This document shows positions 32,603 through 44,128 of a stretch of 64,000 nt of DNA, in pieces. The stretch's first letter is position 1, and each line of letters starts with the position of its first letter. This DNA is from Crotalaria pallida (taxonomy: Eukaryota > Streptophyta > Magnoliopsida > Fabales > Fabaceae). The DNA is taken from positions 18,930,501-18,994,500 of the forward strand of contig CM075652.1 of NCBI GenBank assembly GCA_037953625.1, written 5' to 3'. A program made the position numbers and the translations under genes. Below the pieces are notes generated by a model that saw nothing but the letters and a program-made list of their open reading frames with translations, searched no databases and was not told the origin of the DNA.

Positions 32603-32868
32603 GGTCAGTACAAAATTTAAAAATTAATACTTTTTAAATCTTTCCTTCCAAGAACCTTTTCAATATTACATTTAGGTCCTAAACCAAGGACTAAAATGCA
32701 ATATCTATATTTTTGCATTCATTTGCCATATAAAAATATTCCTAATTATTTTTATATTTCAGGCTAATTAAATACAAAATATAAACTTGGAAAATATATA
32801 TAAATTAATAATAAAACTTTATTATTAATTTCCTTATTATCCGGGAGACGAAAATTAGGGGTGTTACA

Positions 32869-32882
32869 CTACTCCCCCACTT
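32869..32882 (-). other. Polypurine tract of the Tekay element
   Basis: Minus strand AAGTGGGGGAGTAG directly before TGTAACACCCC, preceded by the Tekay wording TTTCGGGGACGAAATTCC. Confidence 0.9.
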
Positions 32883-32911
32883 AAAAGGAATTTCGTCCCC
32901 GAAATTCTAGC

Positions 32912-34234
32912 TTACATAAACAACTCCGGATACTCTTGACGCATCTTCTCCTCTAATTCCCATGTAGCTTCAGACACGTCCGCATTTTCCCATATAACCT
33001 TAACTAAAGGTATCTCCTTCCCCCTGAGCTGCTTAACTTCATGATCTTCTATCCGGACCGGTCTGGCTTCAAAGGTAAGGTTCTCCTTTAAAGCTAGATC
33101 ATCAGGTTGGATTTTCAAAATAACCAATGGGTCATGCACATATTTCTTCAACTGGGAAACATGAAAGACGTTGTGCAAATTGGATAGAGAGGGTGGTAAA
33201 GCTAGTTGATAAGCAACGGGACCAACTCTTTTAAGGACTTGGTATGGACCTATACACTTAGGTGATAGCTTTCGGGTTCTCAAGGCTCTATTAATCCCTT
33301 TCATCGGAACTATCCGAAGAAACACATGATCGCCCTCCGAAAACTCTATTTGTTTCCTTCTCTTGTCAGCATAACTCTTCTGCCGACTTTGAGCCGCTTT
33401 CATCTTTTCCTGAACCATTTTGATTTTCTCAGTTGTCTGCTGCACCACTTCCGGTCCAACTACTAAATTCTCCCCCACTTGAAACCAGCATAGCGGGGTT
33501 TGACACTTCCTTCCATACAAGGCCTCAAACGGTGCCATCCCATTGCTCTCATGATAGCTATTGTTGTACGTGAATTCTGCAAGAGGTAACACTTGATCCC
33601 AACTTCCTTGTTCTTCAAGTGCACAAGCCCTTAATACATCTTCCAAAGACTGAATAGTTCTCTCTGTCTGACCATCCGTCTGTGGATGATACGCAGAATT
33701 CAATTTTAATCTTGTTCCCATAGCATCATGCAGACTCTTCCAGAACTGTGAAGAAAATCTGGGATCTCGATCCGACACAATACTCGAAGGCACTCTGTGA
33801 AGACGAACTACCTCCTTAATGTAGATCTGGGTAAGCTTATTCAAAGGATAGCGCATATTTATTGGAATAAAATGCGCCGACTTAGTCAACCTATCCACAA
33901 TCACCCAGATTGCATCATGATTTGCCACTGTCCTTGGCAAACCAGATACAAAATCCATCGAGATACTATCCCACTTCCATTGAGGGATACTTAAAGGTTG
34001 CAACTGTCCTCCTGGTTTCTGGTGTTCTACCTTAGCTTTTTGACAAATTAAGCATGAAGCCACATACTCCGCAACATCCTTTTTCAAACCAGACCACCAA
34101 AACATTTTCTTCAGATCCTGATACATTTTGGTTGATCCTGGATGCATACTCATCCGACTCTTATGTGCTTCATCAAGAATCAGTCTTCTACCCTCCTGAT
34201 CTCTTGGTATGCAAATCCTTGTTCTGAAACGAAG
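32912..34234 (-). pseudogene. Tekay integrase with C-terminal chromodomain (3' part of pol)
   Basis: The enzyme would join element DNA into the genome. In order it has an HHCC zinc-binding region (HKSRMSMHPG...CLICQKAK), the DDE core with Asp in SMDFVSGLP, Asp in SDRDPRFSSQFW and Glu in QTERTIQSLEDVL, then a GPY-like segment (LSPKCIGPYQVLKRVGPVAYQL). It ends with a chromodomain-like tail (PLVKVIWENADVSEATWELE) typical of chromoviruses. The frame is open to its natural stop. It lost its link to RT because the solo LTR is inserted directly upstream; the codons on either side of the insertion line up in frame when the target duplication is counted once. Confidence 0.9.
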
Positions 34235-34603
34235 GATTATGTAACATCCCTCATTTTTATAAAAAGGATAAACAATTATTTTATTATTGAAAAATATTTT
34301 GAAGAATAGTATTTTGGAAAAATAAGCACAAGGAAACATATTTTAGAAATAAAATAGCTTTGGCAAAGAAAGATTTAAATGAAATATGTAAAAAGTGATA
34401 TTTTGGGTAAAGTATCATGTAAAGATTGGACTGTATCTCTTTCGTTAACCGTTGGATCTTGCTCAAATTTTTAGACAAGGTTTCTAATGATTTTATCTTG
34501 ACATCCAATGGTGGAAATTTAATTTTAAGAAGTAAATATTTTTAAATTAATTTTTGAGCAAAGCAGTGTCTTATATTTGAATTTCTAAATTTTTAAGCAG
34601 TGG

Positions 34604-34634
34604 CTAACCGGTTAGTGAAACCAGTAACCGGTTA
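34604..34634 (+). promoter_or_regulatory. CTAACCGGTTAG pair upstream of the solo-LTR TATA
   Basis: Centres 20 bp apart, about 190-210 bp upstream of TATAAAT, as in the Tekay LTR. Confidence 0.8.
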
Positions 34635-34818
34635 GTACATCTGTATCTGCATAATTTTAAGTCGGTTTAGCTCGAAATCTCGAGCTAAAAACGTGGTTTC
34701 ACTCCCTTTAAGCCACATAGCACCCCTCAGCACCTCCAATTAAGTGTGTGGTGTGAGGAAGAGCTGGGTGGAACGATTTGCTCCACTCTTCCCTCAATTT
34801 TCCTCTCTTTTCCCTCTC

Positions 34819-34825
34819 TATAAAT
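34819..34825 (+). promoter_or_regulatory. TATA box of the solo LTR
   Basis: TATAAAT in CCCTCTCTATAAATACCC; sets the LTR orientation as plus. Confidence 0.65.
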
Positions 34826-36427
34826 ACCCTGTTTTGGTTGCTGCTGTTGGGGCATGTTTCTCACGAATTCCTTACTGAAACTCTGCCCAAATTCCTCCTC
34901 AAATTCGTGCAAGTAACTAGCCCTTGGTTGCTGCACCTTTAGTTTGTGATTAGTGAGTGTGAGAGCTTGTAAATCAAGGGGTTTGTGCTGCTCTTGCCCT
35001 GTTTCTGGTGTGGCTGCTGCTGTGTGCTATGTAGCTGCTGCTCCTGGAGTGTTTTAGAGCTTGTCTAGGGCTGTCCAATTCGTGTAAGGTATGGGAGATC
35101 TCATTCATATCGCTAGGATTTATGATTGTTGGTTTGTGCAATGATATTTGTGAATTTTGATGTTGGAACCAAGACAAGAATTGGTTGGCTTGGAGGCCAA
35201 TACAATCCTTGGTTCCCTATGTTATGCAACTGAGTTAAGGGCCTAAACAAGAGTTGAAATTAATGAGAAGTGTACTGCCATAATTCTGTTATGATCCTTG
35301 TGATGATTGCTGAAATTGTGAAAGTATTAGGTTCATGAACAATTGATTATGAATCAATGAATATGAATTGGGATATCAAGTGAAATGAGACTTGAAACAA
35401 GTATGCGATTGTGTGTTAGTTATTACTTAAGACTGATTGAATGTTTATTGTGAGTATTGAATAGGTTTGCACATGTGAAAGTGCATATTTTGTTCTCAGA
35501 CCTGCAGACTAACCGGTTAGTGGTCTCAGTAACCGGTTAGTGACTGACAGAATGCATCAGTTTCTTATGTTGGTATAGCAATCATTGAGAATAGTTATTA
35601 CTTAGACTTGGACTAATAATTGAACAAATCATTGGGAGTAAATAAGCTAGGGAGAGATGGAATTTGTTATGGTTTGATAAAAGTTTTAATTGGAAATTAG
35701 ATTGATGGACTTAGAACTAATGGAATGTAATTTGATATGCTTAAGTCTTGCTATAACCTTAGAGTCATGTCCAAATTGCTATAACTGATAATTTAGAGTA
35801 AGTAAGTTAGTGAATAATGGTAATTGTTATGACATAATAATAAGACTTGTGCAATGTTGTAATGACAGATTTAGAATTTACACATTAGTTTGTAATATGG
35901 CTAAAGTTGGTAATAACCATAGAGTCATGGTTGACATTGCATAAGTATAAAAAGAAATGTGAAGTTAATTAAGTTTAGTATGGTAATCTTAGAATATAGG
36001 TATGATATGGGAACCATAATTTGAAACAAGTAAGCTAATTAACCATAGTAATTATTAAGGTTTAACAATGAAACTTTCTCGAATATGACATTAATGGGCA
36101 TAGGAATTTAAAATATGTTTTTGGTAGTTAGGAGACCTGCAAGAAGCTTAGAATTATGTCTTAAAAGGTAAATAAGGAGTAGGAATGAATTAGTTTAGAG
36201 ATTGGAAGGTTTTTGGACTTAAAGTCAATATGTTTTGCTGTCACTAACCGGTTAGTGGATATTGTAACCGGTTAGTGCCTGAGAGAAGTGAATAAATAAC
36301 TAAATTCATTGCAATAATCATGGAGGGCTTTGCATAGACGTTACACCAAGTGGTTATTGACTGGAGACCTCATGGAATTGACAATGAATAATGAGGATAT
36401 GACGAATATAATGATGCATGACGATTA

Positions 36428-36985
36428 TGTAGCTCCGATATGAGATTGTGGAGCGTGAATGAATAGCTCCGATATGAGATCGTGAGCCTGAATGAATAAC
36501 TCCGGTATGAGACCGTGAGCTTAGATGATTCCGTATAGTACGGTGTGGCCGCTATACGAAGACATGTGGACTGGTGTGGCCGCCATATGTGTGTGATTCC
36601 GTATAGTACAGTGTGGCCGCTATACGAAGACATGTGGAACGGTGTGGCCGCCATATGTGTATGATTTCATATAGTACGGTGTGGCCGCTATATGAAGACA
36701 TGGAACGGTGTGGCCGCCATGTGTATAACGATGATGATTATTCCTGATAATGGAAATGTTGATAATTAATGGAATATGCATCTCATGCATGATGTTACGA
36801 GAATCGTAAAATGAGTAAGGTGCATGTGGGATTGGGAAACCATATAGTACGGTGTGGCCGCCAACGTTGAAATGACGAGGACCTAGAACTGTTGGTGGAC
36901 AATGGTTCAGGGATCATCCCCTTGTTCATTTTGGGATCGTGGTAGATGGGGTTCCAGTATAGAACGGTGTGGCCGCTATACAGGT
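36428..36985 (+). repeat. Tandem hairpin repeats in the solo LTR
   Basis: First come three ~40-bp units with CCGATATGAGATCG or CCGGTATGAGACCG, where the stem changes on both sides. Then come three ~65-69-bp units with CCGTATAGTACGG and paired GGTGTGGCCG words, and degenerate copies to 36985. GGTGTGGCCG occurs at least eight times. Confidence 0.85.
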
Positions 36986-37541
36986 TGTGGAAACATCGAG
37001 CGCACGATTGCCCATCCCAGAGTGTTGTTTTTATGGAAGTGATGAAAAGAATGTTTTGAGAGACGTACATGCATTGCATGAAAGATTAATAATATTATTT
37101 ATTGTTTGTTAAGACACTTGAGCATGCATTCATTGCATTAAAATGATATCTGTGATGCTTGTGTTTGAACAATCATATAATCTGCTTACGCGATATGACA
37201 AGTGACTTACTCCCATACTACCACATTGGTGGTGGTAGGTTCTTTTGAATGACAGGTCAAAGGTCTCTCCTGATAGAGTTAAAGGAGCGTTAGCAGAGAC
37301 AGCCTGGATGACATCTTGTTGTCCGAATCCTCTTATTGAAGGATAGAGTTGTGAAGACCATGCTCTGGGTGTAAAGAGGGATTTTTGAGAATTTTATATT
37401 CTTATATTTACACTCAGACTGTTTTGTAATATAATATGATATTAATAAGCAATGCTTTTAGTTTTCACACTCTTTTGGAAAAAGGTTTTTATTAATTCGC
37501 ATTTTTATTTACCTTTAATATTTTGGGGGCGTTACAGATTC

Positions 37542-39165
37542 CATCCAACCTAATCTTGAAATCAGGTTCCTTCCCTTCTGAACCTAATCTCATCTTTTCA
37601 ATCAACTCCTCATCTACTTGTTGCAACTTCCGAATTCTTTCCAAAAATTCATTTGTAATTTGCAACATTCCCAACTTGATACTTGATGGTTCCACTTGCG
37701 TCAACAAGCTCAAGTCTCTGAATTCCTCAATTAACGCTGCTTCCTTCACCATCATCGCACTTATGTGGATTGCTTTCCGACTCAAAGCATCTGCAACCAC
37801 ATTTGCTTTACCCGGATGATAATGGAGTTTAAAGTCATAATCTTTTAGAAACTCCATCCACCTTCTTTGCCTCATGTTCAACTCTTTTTGGTCAAACAGA
37901 TACTTCAAACTCTTATGGCCACTAAATACTTGGAAAGTAGTGCCATAGAGATGATGTCTCCATATCTTTAAGGCAAACACGATCGCAGCCAATTCCAAAT
38001 CGTGTGTCGGGTAATTTGCCTCATGATTCTTCAAATGTCGTGATGCATAAGCCACTACTCTTCCTTCTTGCATCAATACACACCCCAGTCCTTGCTTAGA
38101 TGCATCACAGTACATTTCAAAACTCTTGTGAGGATCAGGTAAGATTAGCACAGGAGATGATGTTAACCTTTCCTTCAATTCTCGGAAACTAACTTCACAC
38201 CTGTCGTCCCACACGAGCGGTTGATCTTTCCGAGTCAGCTTAGTCAAAGGCAACGCAATCTTGGAAAATCCTTCTATAAACCGACGATAGTATCCAGCCA
38301 GCCTCAAGAAACTTCTCACCCCAGTCACAGTCTTGGGCTGTTCCCAGCTTAACACTGAACTTACTTTTGCTGGATCCACTGCAATTCCTTCCTTAGAGAT
38401 TACATGCCCCAGAAACTTCACTTCATTCAACCAAAACTCACATTTCGTAAGTTTGGCGTATAACTGCTTCTCCTTCAGGACTTTTAACACTATCCTGAGA
38501 TGTTCTTCATGCTCCTTCGGACTTTTAGAATAAACCAGAATATCATTTATAAACACCACTACGAATAAATCCAGGTATGGTCTAAAGATCCGGTTCATAT
38601 AATCCATGAAAATAGCAGGTGCATTAGTCAATCCGAACGGCATCACAACATACTCATAATGACCGTATCGAGATCGAAATGCAGTCTTGGGTATATCTTC
38701 CTCCTTTATCCTGATCTGATGATAGCCCGATCTCAGATCAATCTTGGAAAATACTGCAGCTCCCCTAACTTGATCCATAAGGTCATCAATCCTTGGCAAA
38801 GGATACTTATTCTTAATGGTGATCTTATTCAACTGTCTGTAATCCACACACATCCTCATACTCCCATCCTTCTTCTTTACAAACAGTAATGGAGCTCCCC
38901 AAGGCGAAACGCTTGGCCTGATCATCTGCTTCTGCAGCAATTCCTCTATCTGCTTTTTCATTTCTGTCATTTCCGGTGGTGCCATTCTATAAGGAGCAAC
39001 AGAGATGGGACCAGCTCCAGGGACTAAGTCAATTTCAAACTCTATTTCTCGCTTCGGAGGTAATCCTGGTATCTCCTCAGGAAATACTTCCAGGAATTCC
39101 CTCACCACAGGAATCTCTTCTATCGGCATCGACTCTTCTTCTCCGATAGCAGAGAATAAACACAT
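37542..39165 (-). pseudogene. Tekay reverse transcriptase and RNase H (middle of pol)
   Basis: It would copy element RNA into DNA. RT blocks are clear: LLFVKKKDGSMRMCVDYRQL, KIDLRSGYHQ with catalytic Asp143, VMPFGLTNAPAIF, and the active-site box at 205-208. The box reads FIND where FIDD/FVDD is expected, so one catalytic aspartate is Asn207. RNase H follows from about residue 340: CDAS (Asp354), DLELAA (Glu391), then FSGHKSL, where Gly416 replaces the usual aspartate of SDHKSL, and VADALSR (Asp459). Both activities should be lost. The frame starts in a region that overlaps the gag-protease frame (39120-39165) in a different phase, so a frameshift separates them. The C-terminal end runs into the solo LTR. 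Confidence 0.92.
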
Positions 39166-40553
39166 ATAACCTCAGGTTCAAGGGTTCTATATTGGATTGT
39201 CTTTCTCTCACAATTGATGATCACTTGGTTCTTCATCAACCAATCCATACCCAAGATCACATCTAATTGTAACTTAGGGAGACAAACCAAATCTACTTTC
39301 GAGACACGACCCATGATTTCAACATTACACCCTAAGCAAACCTTAGAGGTAAAGATAGGTATCCCAGTAGGAGTATCTATACTAAGATAGCAAGGCGAAT
39401 CGAAAACAATAAGATTCAACCTCTTCACACATTCAGGAGAAACAAAAGAATGTGTAGCTCCAGAATCAAACATCATCTTGCAAGGTTGAGCATTAAGCAA
39501 AAAGTTAGCTTGCACGAGATTCGGGGTTTGGGTTGCTTCATTACCACTCAGGGTAAACACTCTTCCTTGCATCATAGGCTTGCCAGCAGATCCTTTTGCA
39601 TCACCTTTTGCAGATTCTCTGCAATCACGAGCAAAATGACCTTGCTTTCCACGTTTGAAACATCCTCTTGTGGACCAGCAGAATTGACCATGATGATAAC
39701 GCCTACACTTCTCACAATAAGGAACATTATCGCGAGACTTGTTCTTGTTATCCATCATAGCTTTGCCCTTGCCCTTATTCTTATGAGAATATGGACCATT
39801 ATTCTGATGATTAAATTTCTTCTTCCTCTGTGGTCCATAGTTCTGTCCAATCCCCTTTCCTTGACTTCCTACCAACTCAGCCTTCTTGTCATTCTCATAC
39901 ATTCTGCACATATCCACAAGTGCAGGAAAACTCTGAATCCTCTGGTAACTGAAAATAGACTTCAGCTCCGGTCTCAGTTCACCTTCAAACTTAACACACT
40001 TACTCCTTTCATCAGGGTTATTTAAGTAGTAGGGAGAATATTTCATCAGCTCCTCAAATCTAGCAGCATATTCTCCTACACTCATATCCCCCTGCTTCAA
40101 TTGCATGAATTCTACCTCCTTCTTTCTCCTTAAATCTTCTGGAAAATATTTATTAAGAAATTTCTCCATAAACACTCCCCAGTTGATTGCTCTTCTCTCA
40201 AAATTCAGCAATTGAACAGTATGATCCCACCAGTTCTCAGCTTCCCCATGAAGCATGTAAACTGCATAGGTTACCTTTTGCTCATCAGAACAATCCAAAG
40301 TTCTGAAAATCTTGTTGATCTCGTACAACCACTTGTTTGCCTCATCAGGTTTGTATCCTCCTTCAAACCTTGGTGGATTGCACTTTCTGAACTCCGACAG
40401 AGTCTTAGCATCATGATTCGCCACATTGCCAACATGTGGGTTAACAGCTCGCCCTTGAGGTGGCTGCTGTTGTTGTTGTTGTTGCATGCCCTCCAGTACC
40501 GTCGTAATTCGTTCTAACATTTCGTTCATATAATTTCTATTTCTGGTTGCCAT
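39120..40553 (-). CDS. Tekay Gag-protease polyprotein part (477 aa)
   Basis: The Gag half forms the particle; the protease half would cut the polyprotein. A Gln run sits at ~24-30 and the capsid domain at ~50-220 (PPRFEGGYKPDEANKWL, HGEAENWWD, NKYFPEDLRRKKEVEFMQLK). A first cysteine cluster at ~280-292 is followed by a knuckle at 298-311 in which Arg301 replaces the second cysteine. The aspartic protease has its site at DSGATHSFVS (363-372) and the second hallmark LDVILGMDWL (430-439). The ATG at 40553 lies about 140 bases after the primer site. The frame ends in the protease-RT overlap, out of phase with RT. The open length makes it look coding, but the damaged knuckle and the defects downstream mark the copy as inactive. 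Confidence 0.88.
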   Translation of the reverse strand: MATRNRNYMNEMLERITTVLEGMQQQQQQQPPQGRAVNPHVGNVANHDAKTLSEFRKCNPPRFEGGYKPDEANKWLYEINKIFRTLDCSDEQKVTYAVYMLHGEAENWWDHTVQLLNFERRAINWGVFMEKFLNKYFPEDLRRKKEVEFMQLKQGDMSVGEYAARFEELMKYSPYYLNNPDERSKCVKFEGELRPELKSIFSYQRIQSFPALVDMCRMYENDKKAELVGSQGKGIGQNYGPQRKKKFNHQNNGPYSHKNKGKGKAMMDNKNKSRDNVPYCEKCRRYHHGQFCWSTRGCFKRGKQGHFARDCRESAKGDAKGSAGKPMMQGRVFTLSGNEATQTPNLVQANFLLNAQPCKMMFDSGATHSFVSPECVKRLNLIVFDSPCYLSIDTPTGIPIFTSKVCLGCNVEIMGRVSKVDLVCLPKLQLDVILGMDWLMKNQVIINCERKTIQYRTLEPEVICVYSLLSEKKSRCR

Positions 40554-40691
40554 AGAAAGACCTGCACTATGGGCTTCGGGTCACAAAAAGGTCTTTAAAG
40601 CATAAGCACTACTAACTTACTCAAACATATTCAAATAACATTGAATACCATACTTAGCTGCATCATCGGGGCCATGAGGGACAGGACCAAT

Positions 40692-40703
40692 GCTCTGATA
40701 CCA
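40692..40703 (-). other. Primer binding site of the Tekay element
   Basis: Minus strand TGGTATCAGAGC, seven bases inside the 5' LTR end. Confidence 0.9.
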
Positions 40704-41337
40704 CCAAACGTGTGACACCCTCGTTTTATATCTTGAAAACAATAAATATCCAAATATAGAATACTTGCTATCAAAAGTTGGGACTGGAAAATTTTTCCTT
40801 TTTAATTGGTACTTGCTCAACTATAAGCACTTTTAATAATCTGGACGAATAATTTGAATTCGGCTTAATAATACCTTAATTACGAAAAGGCTCTCGATAC
40901 AATATTTTTCTAACATATTGAAACAGTTTCGTGGTCCTTATTAAAATATATTATTTGTCTCTTGAGTTTGATCGAGTATATAAAATATAAACTTACTGTC
41001 GAATCCTTTTGAATCAAAAATCAGAGTATGCGGAAGTAAAAGTAATACTTGTGGGGCACTGCTGAGGTAAATAAAAACATCATATATATATATATATCAA
41101 GATAAAACCCCACCAGTATCATCAGTAGCAAGTAACATGAGTCGAGATAGCAAGTTTTGATGAAACATATACAAACCAGCTGCATAAAATAAACCTCACT
41201 CTAAGACCTCTCAAAATATATACAATATATCACAATATCCAAAAATAGAAGTCCCAGAGCAGGTCATCCATGTCCTCAGAAGCTCCTCCGATCCTCCACA
41301 GCTCTATCCCTAGGATCTAGGATCCAAAACATCTATG

Positions 41338-41823
41338 CTATGCAGGCTCCAATGAACCAGCAGGTCCACCTCTAGCAGAAACAGTCGGCTCGACATGCAC
41401 CTCCTCCTTGTCCTCATCCTCCACAGGGTCCTCCTCGACCTCGTCTGACTGTGCAGAGACCCCACCACTGGGTCTGGGATCTGCAGAAGCAGTCCTCTCA
41501 AAATCAGTCGGACCAGGAGAAGGAGTCTCCTAAGTGGCAACTCTGTGGGAGGAAGGATGAGAACGAGTGGCAGCTCTAAAACGAAAACTACGGAATCGAC
41601 GCACAGGTCGAGCCGGGGGTGGTCCTCTATATGTATAAAAGGGTGAAACATGCATAGTATAGACTAAAGGGATCCTAAATCGACGAGGTCGCACTCGAAC
41701 CAGAGGGTTAGGGTGGTAGAGAGTGATCTCCACCTCCCCCTCAAAAGTGGAACGGTGCTCCTCGTACGTCCATATACCACTAGGGATAGGGCATATCTCG
41801 ATGCAGGCTAGGTATCTGGCCAT
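41338..41823 (-). pseudogene. LTR-internal ORF, 5' LTR copy (161 codons, one nonsense)
   Basis: Same length and frame as the copy at 29918-30403. Here the nonsense codon is a TAA near 41530, and the codon that is TAG in the other copy is CAG. There are no indels between copies. Function unknown. Confidence 0.55.
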
Positions 41824-42046
41824 CACCTAAACAGGGCATAGGGAGTAAGTATAGACATATACATAATTGATAAAGACTAAAATTACAAACACAAATATGT
41901 CATGGACAGACAACAATGCAAGTACATATGAGCACACCAATTTTCAACATTATATCTCTTATAATGCAAGTGGCATGATGCATGATTTTTTATCCACAAC
42001 TGAGGCCTCTAAAAGTCCATCTTGGACGTCCATCCAATACACCCTT

Positions 42047-42266
42047 GTGTTCCCGGAACACTGACATTCGTTCCCAGAACGTAATGCCAAACCATACTTG
42101 GATAATAAGCATCACTCCCGGAGTGTGCATCACGTTCCCAGAACGCATACGTTCCCAGAACGCATAAAAACCAGGTCCCGGACACTGGCCACATTCCCAG
42201 AATGTGTCATCAAGTAGGTTACAATTTGGTACTCCCGGAGTACCCTCTTTATATTCCCAGAATATG
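42047..42266. repeat. Second copy of the TTCCCRGAA palindrome array
   Basis: Equivalent of 30627-30846 in the 5' LTR, with the arms conserved. Confidence 0.8.
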
Positions 42267-42338
42267 ATAAAGGTTCCTACCAACCAAACTTCCATTCTCT
42301 ATGCATGAATGCACAGTTATTAAGGTTGGTTTTATCTT

Positions 42339-43737
42339 TGTTGGAAACCAACGAGCGGCCTAACACTTTACTAGAGGGGGGTGAATAGTAAATTGAAGTA
42401 ACGATATTAACTTTTCGAATGTAATTGATATTAACAAATAACACGCTTACTGTTTTAAAACAAAATTAATTTTCTGTCCAAAATGTGATGAACTACTCGA
42501 TTAGTTCAGAGACTACTCGAGTAGTACGAGGCACTTCAGACAGAGAACAGAGTTTTCAAAAGAGGGGTTTCGCTAACACGAATCCAAGAACAGAAGCGGA
42601 TGATTTGCTAACTTAAGGTTCTGAAGAAAGATTAAATAACTGAAATAAACGAAAGCAATAAAAGATAGACACAGGGAATTATTATACTGGTTCACTCTAT
42701 CCACTGAGAGCTTCGTCCAGTCCCCCCTAAACCTTAGGGAGTGTCTACTAAAATCAGTTCAAATCGGTTACAATAGGAGATACAAGTGAACCTCACTCTA
42801 TCACACCTATCCCTTTCAAGAGTGTACCAAACTCTTGAAGTCTACCCCAATTTGAGTTGATCTTGTTGGTTGAAGAACCTCTTCAACGCTTCCAATTGTA
42901 GGACTCCTTGAAACCTTCAAGATATCCTTCCTTTCTTCAATGGAGAAATCAGATCACAGAGAAAAGGCTCCAAAACAATCTCAAATGATGATGAGTAAGA
43001 AAAGCTAGAATACTAGAGATTGATTCTTAGAAAGGGATTGGATCAAATTGTTCTATTTTGTGTGCAAGGATTTCAAAAACGTTTTTCATTCAAGATCAGT
43101 GTCAGTCGCTATTGTTGAAGAGGTAATCCTTATAATGTGATTTTTAATTGCCAGAATCAGGGACGAGCTTGATAAAACTAATTAGGAAAGATTCTCCCTT
43201 AATTGCCTCTTCAACAGCCATATTAGAAATAAAAGACTGACAGATCTGATACGTACTACTCGAGTAGTTGGAGCACTAATCGAGTAGTGAGAAAATTTGT
43301 GGACTCACTATTTCTCAAACTACTCAATTAGTGCAGCAACTAATAGATTAGTTGAGAACTAATCGATTAGTCAACAGACTACTCGAGTAGTTTGTGGAGA
43401 CAGTGAGCAGACCAATTTTCTTCATTTCAGGCTACTCGAGTAGTGCACAAACTACTCGAGTAGTTACTGCTACTTTCTTAAAGAATAGTGACAAAAATGA
43501 TTTTCCAAAGCACCTAGTCCCTTTCTAAGCTTTTTCCACTAATTAGCTTAACTAGTATTCATGCTAACTACCTCATAATCGCTTGAGTAATCAACCTAAG
43601 TCTACCACCCACACTCAACATAAATATAAAATAATACAAGGGAGTGGGAAATGGAAGACTCCTAAAAATGGTTGTTGATGTTGATTTCCTTGGCACTTTG
43701 TCTTCATCAAAATAAAGCTTTTCTTGTTGCACTTTCA
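42339..43737 (-). repeat. 3' LTR of the envelope-carrying Sirevirus
   Basis: 1399 bp; on the minus strand TGAAAGTGCAAC...GGTTTCCAACA. CTACTCGAGTAG-type palindromes lie at 42493-42523 (centres 42498/42518) and 43256-43462. Confidence 0.88.
43256..43462 (-). promoter_or_regulatory. CTACTCGAGTAG palindrome cluster in U3
   Basis: Centres at 43261/43281, 43325/43345/43364/43384 and 43437/43457: steps of 20, 20, 19, 20 and 20 bp. Half-sites mix CTACT and CTAAT. A possible minus-strand TATA (ATTATAAG) lies near 43129-43138, downstream. Confidence 0.8.
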
Positions 43738-43751
43738 GTCTCCCCTTTTTG
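43738..43751 (-). other. Polypurine tract of the envelope-carrying Sirevirus
   Basis: Minus strand AAAAAGGGGAGAC followed by TGAAAGTGC. A second purine run (CAGGGGGAGT) lies about 45 bases upstream. Confidence 0.8.
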
Positions 43752-44128
43752 ATGATGACAAATGCTTGTTGATTTTACATACTCCCCCTGAATGTATGCA
43801 CCTATACCTGTAAAAAAATAAGCCAACAAACACAACAACCTTTCTCCCCCTTTTGGCATGATCAAAAAGGAGCCAAAATACTTACGGACGTGCCAAAAGA
43901 GAGATAATAAATCAAACGCAATAGCCTTAATAATGATAAAGTCAAACAGAATGCAATGCATATCCATGGATGAAATTCTAGAGATCAGCATAATAATGAT
44001 AAAGACATAAGTCTTAAACTTGGAAACTCTAGAGATCAGCATAAAGTTTTGGATACACACATCCAAAGATAAAAACCAAAAACACCAAGATGAAAAACAA
44101 CAAAAGATAAAAGCATTTAAAAAAACAT

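Larger units (their letters stand above)
29293..32868 (-). repeat. 3' LTR of the Tekay element, complete
   Basis: On the minus strand it runs TGTAACACCCC...GGGTGTCACA. It contains a minus-strand TATA (32435-32442), three pairs of CTAACCGGTTAG palindromes, a hairpin array (30627-30846) and a broken 161-codon ORF. Confidence 0.95.
34240..37536 (+). mobile_element. Solo LTR (Tekay-like), 3.3 kb, inserted in pol
   Basis: It runs TGTAACATCCC...GGGCGTTACA with flanks GATTA and GATTC (5-bp duplication, one mismatch). No internal coding region is present, so it looks like a single LTR left after recombination. It has a plus-strand TATA at 34819, three CTAACCGGTTAG pairs (CpG centres 34609/34629, 35514/35534, 36249/36269, each 20 bp apart) and a dense hairpin repeat array. 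The same ground plan occurs in the host element's own LTR, so the two families are related. Confidence 0.85.
29293..42338 (-). mobile_element. Tekay-type chromovirus (Ty3/gypsy), pol split by a solo LTR, 5' LTR truncated
   Basis: In minus-strand order it has a partial 5' LTR, a Met primer site, gag-protease, RT-RNase H, integrase with a C-terminal chromodomain-like segment, a polypurine tract and a full 3' LTR of 3576 bp. The two LTR copies are nearly alike over the 1.63 kb shared. Pol is interrupted by a 3.3-kb LTR insertion, and the 5' LTR is cut by a Sirevirus at 42339. A frameshift between protease and RT and substitutions at catalytic sites show the copy is dead. Confidence 0.95.
40711..42338 (-). 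repeat. 5' LTR of the Tekay element, partial
   Basis: It matches 29293 to about 30919 with few differences, then stops where a Sirevirus LTR begins. The remaining ~1.95 kb, with TATA and palindrome pairs, is not found later in the window. Confidence 0.92.
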
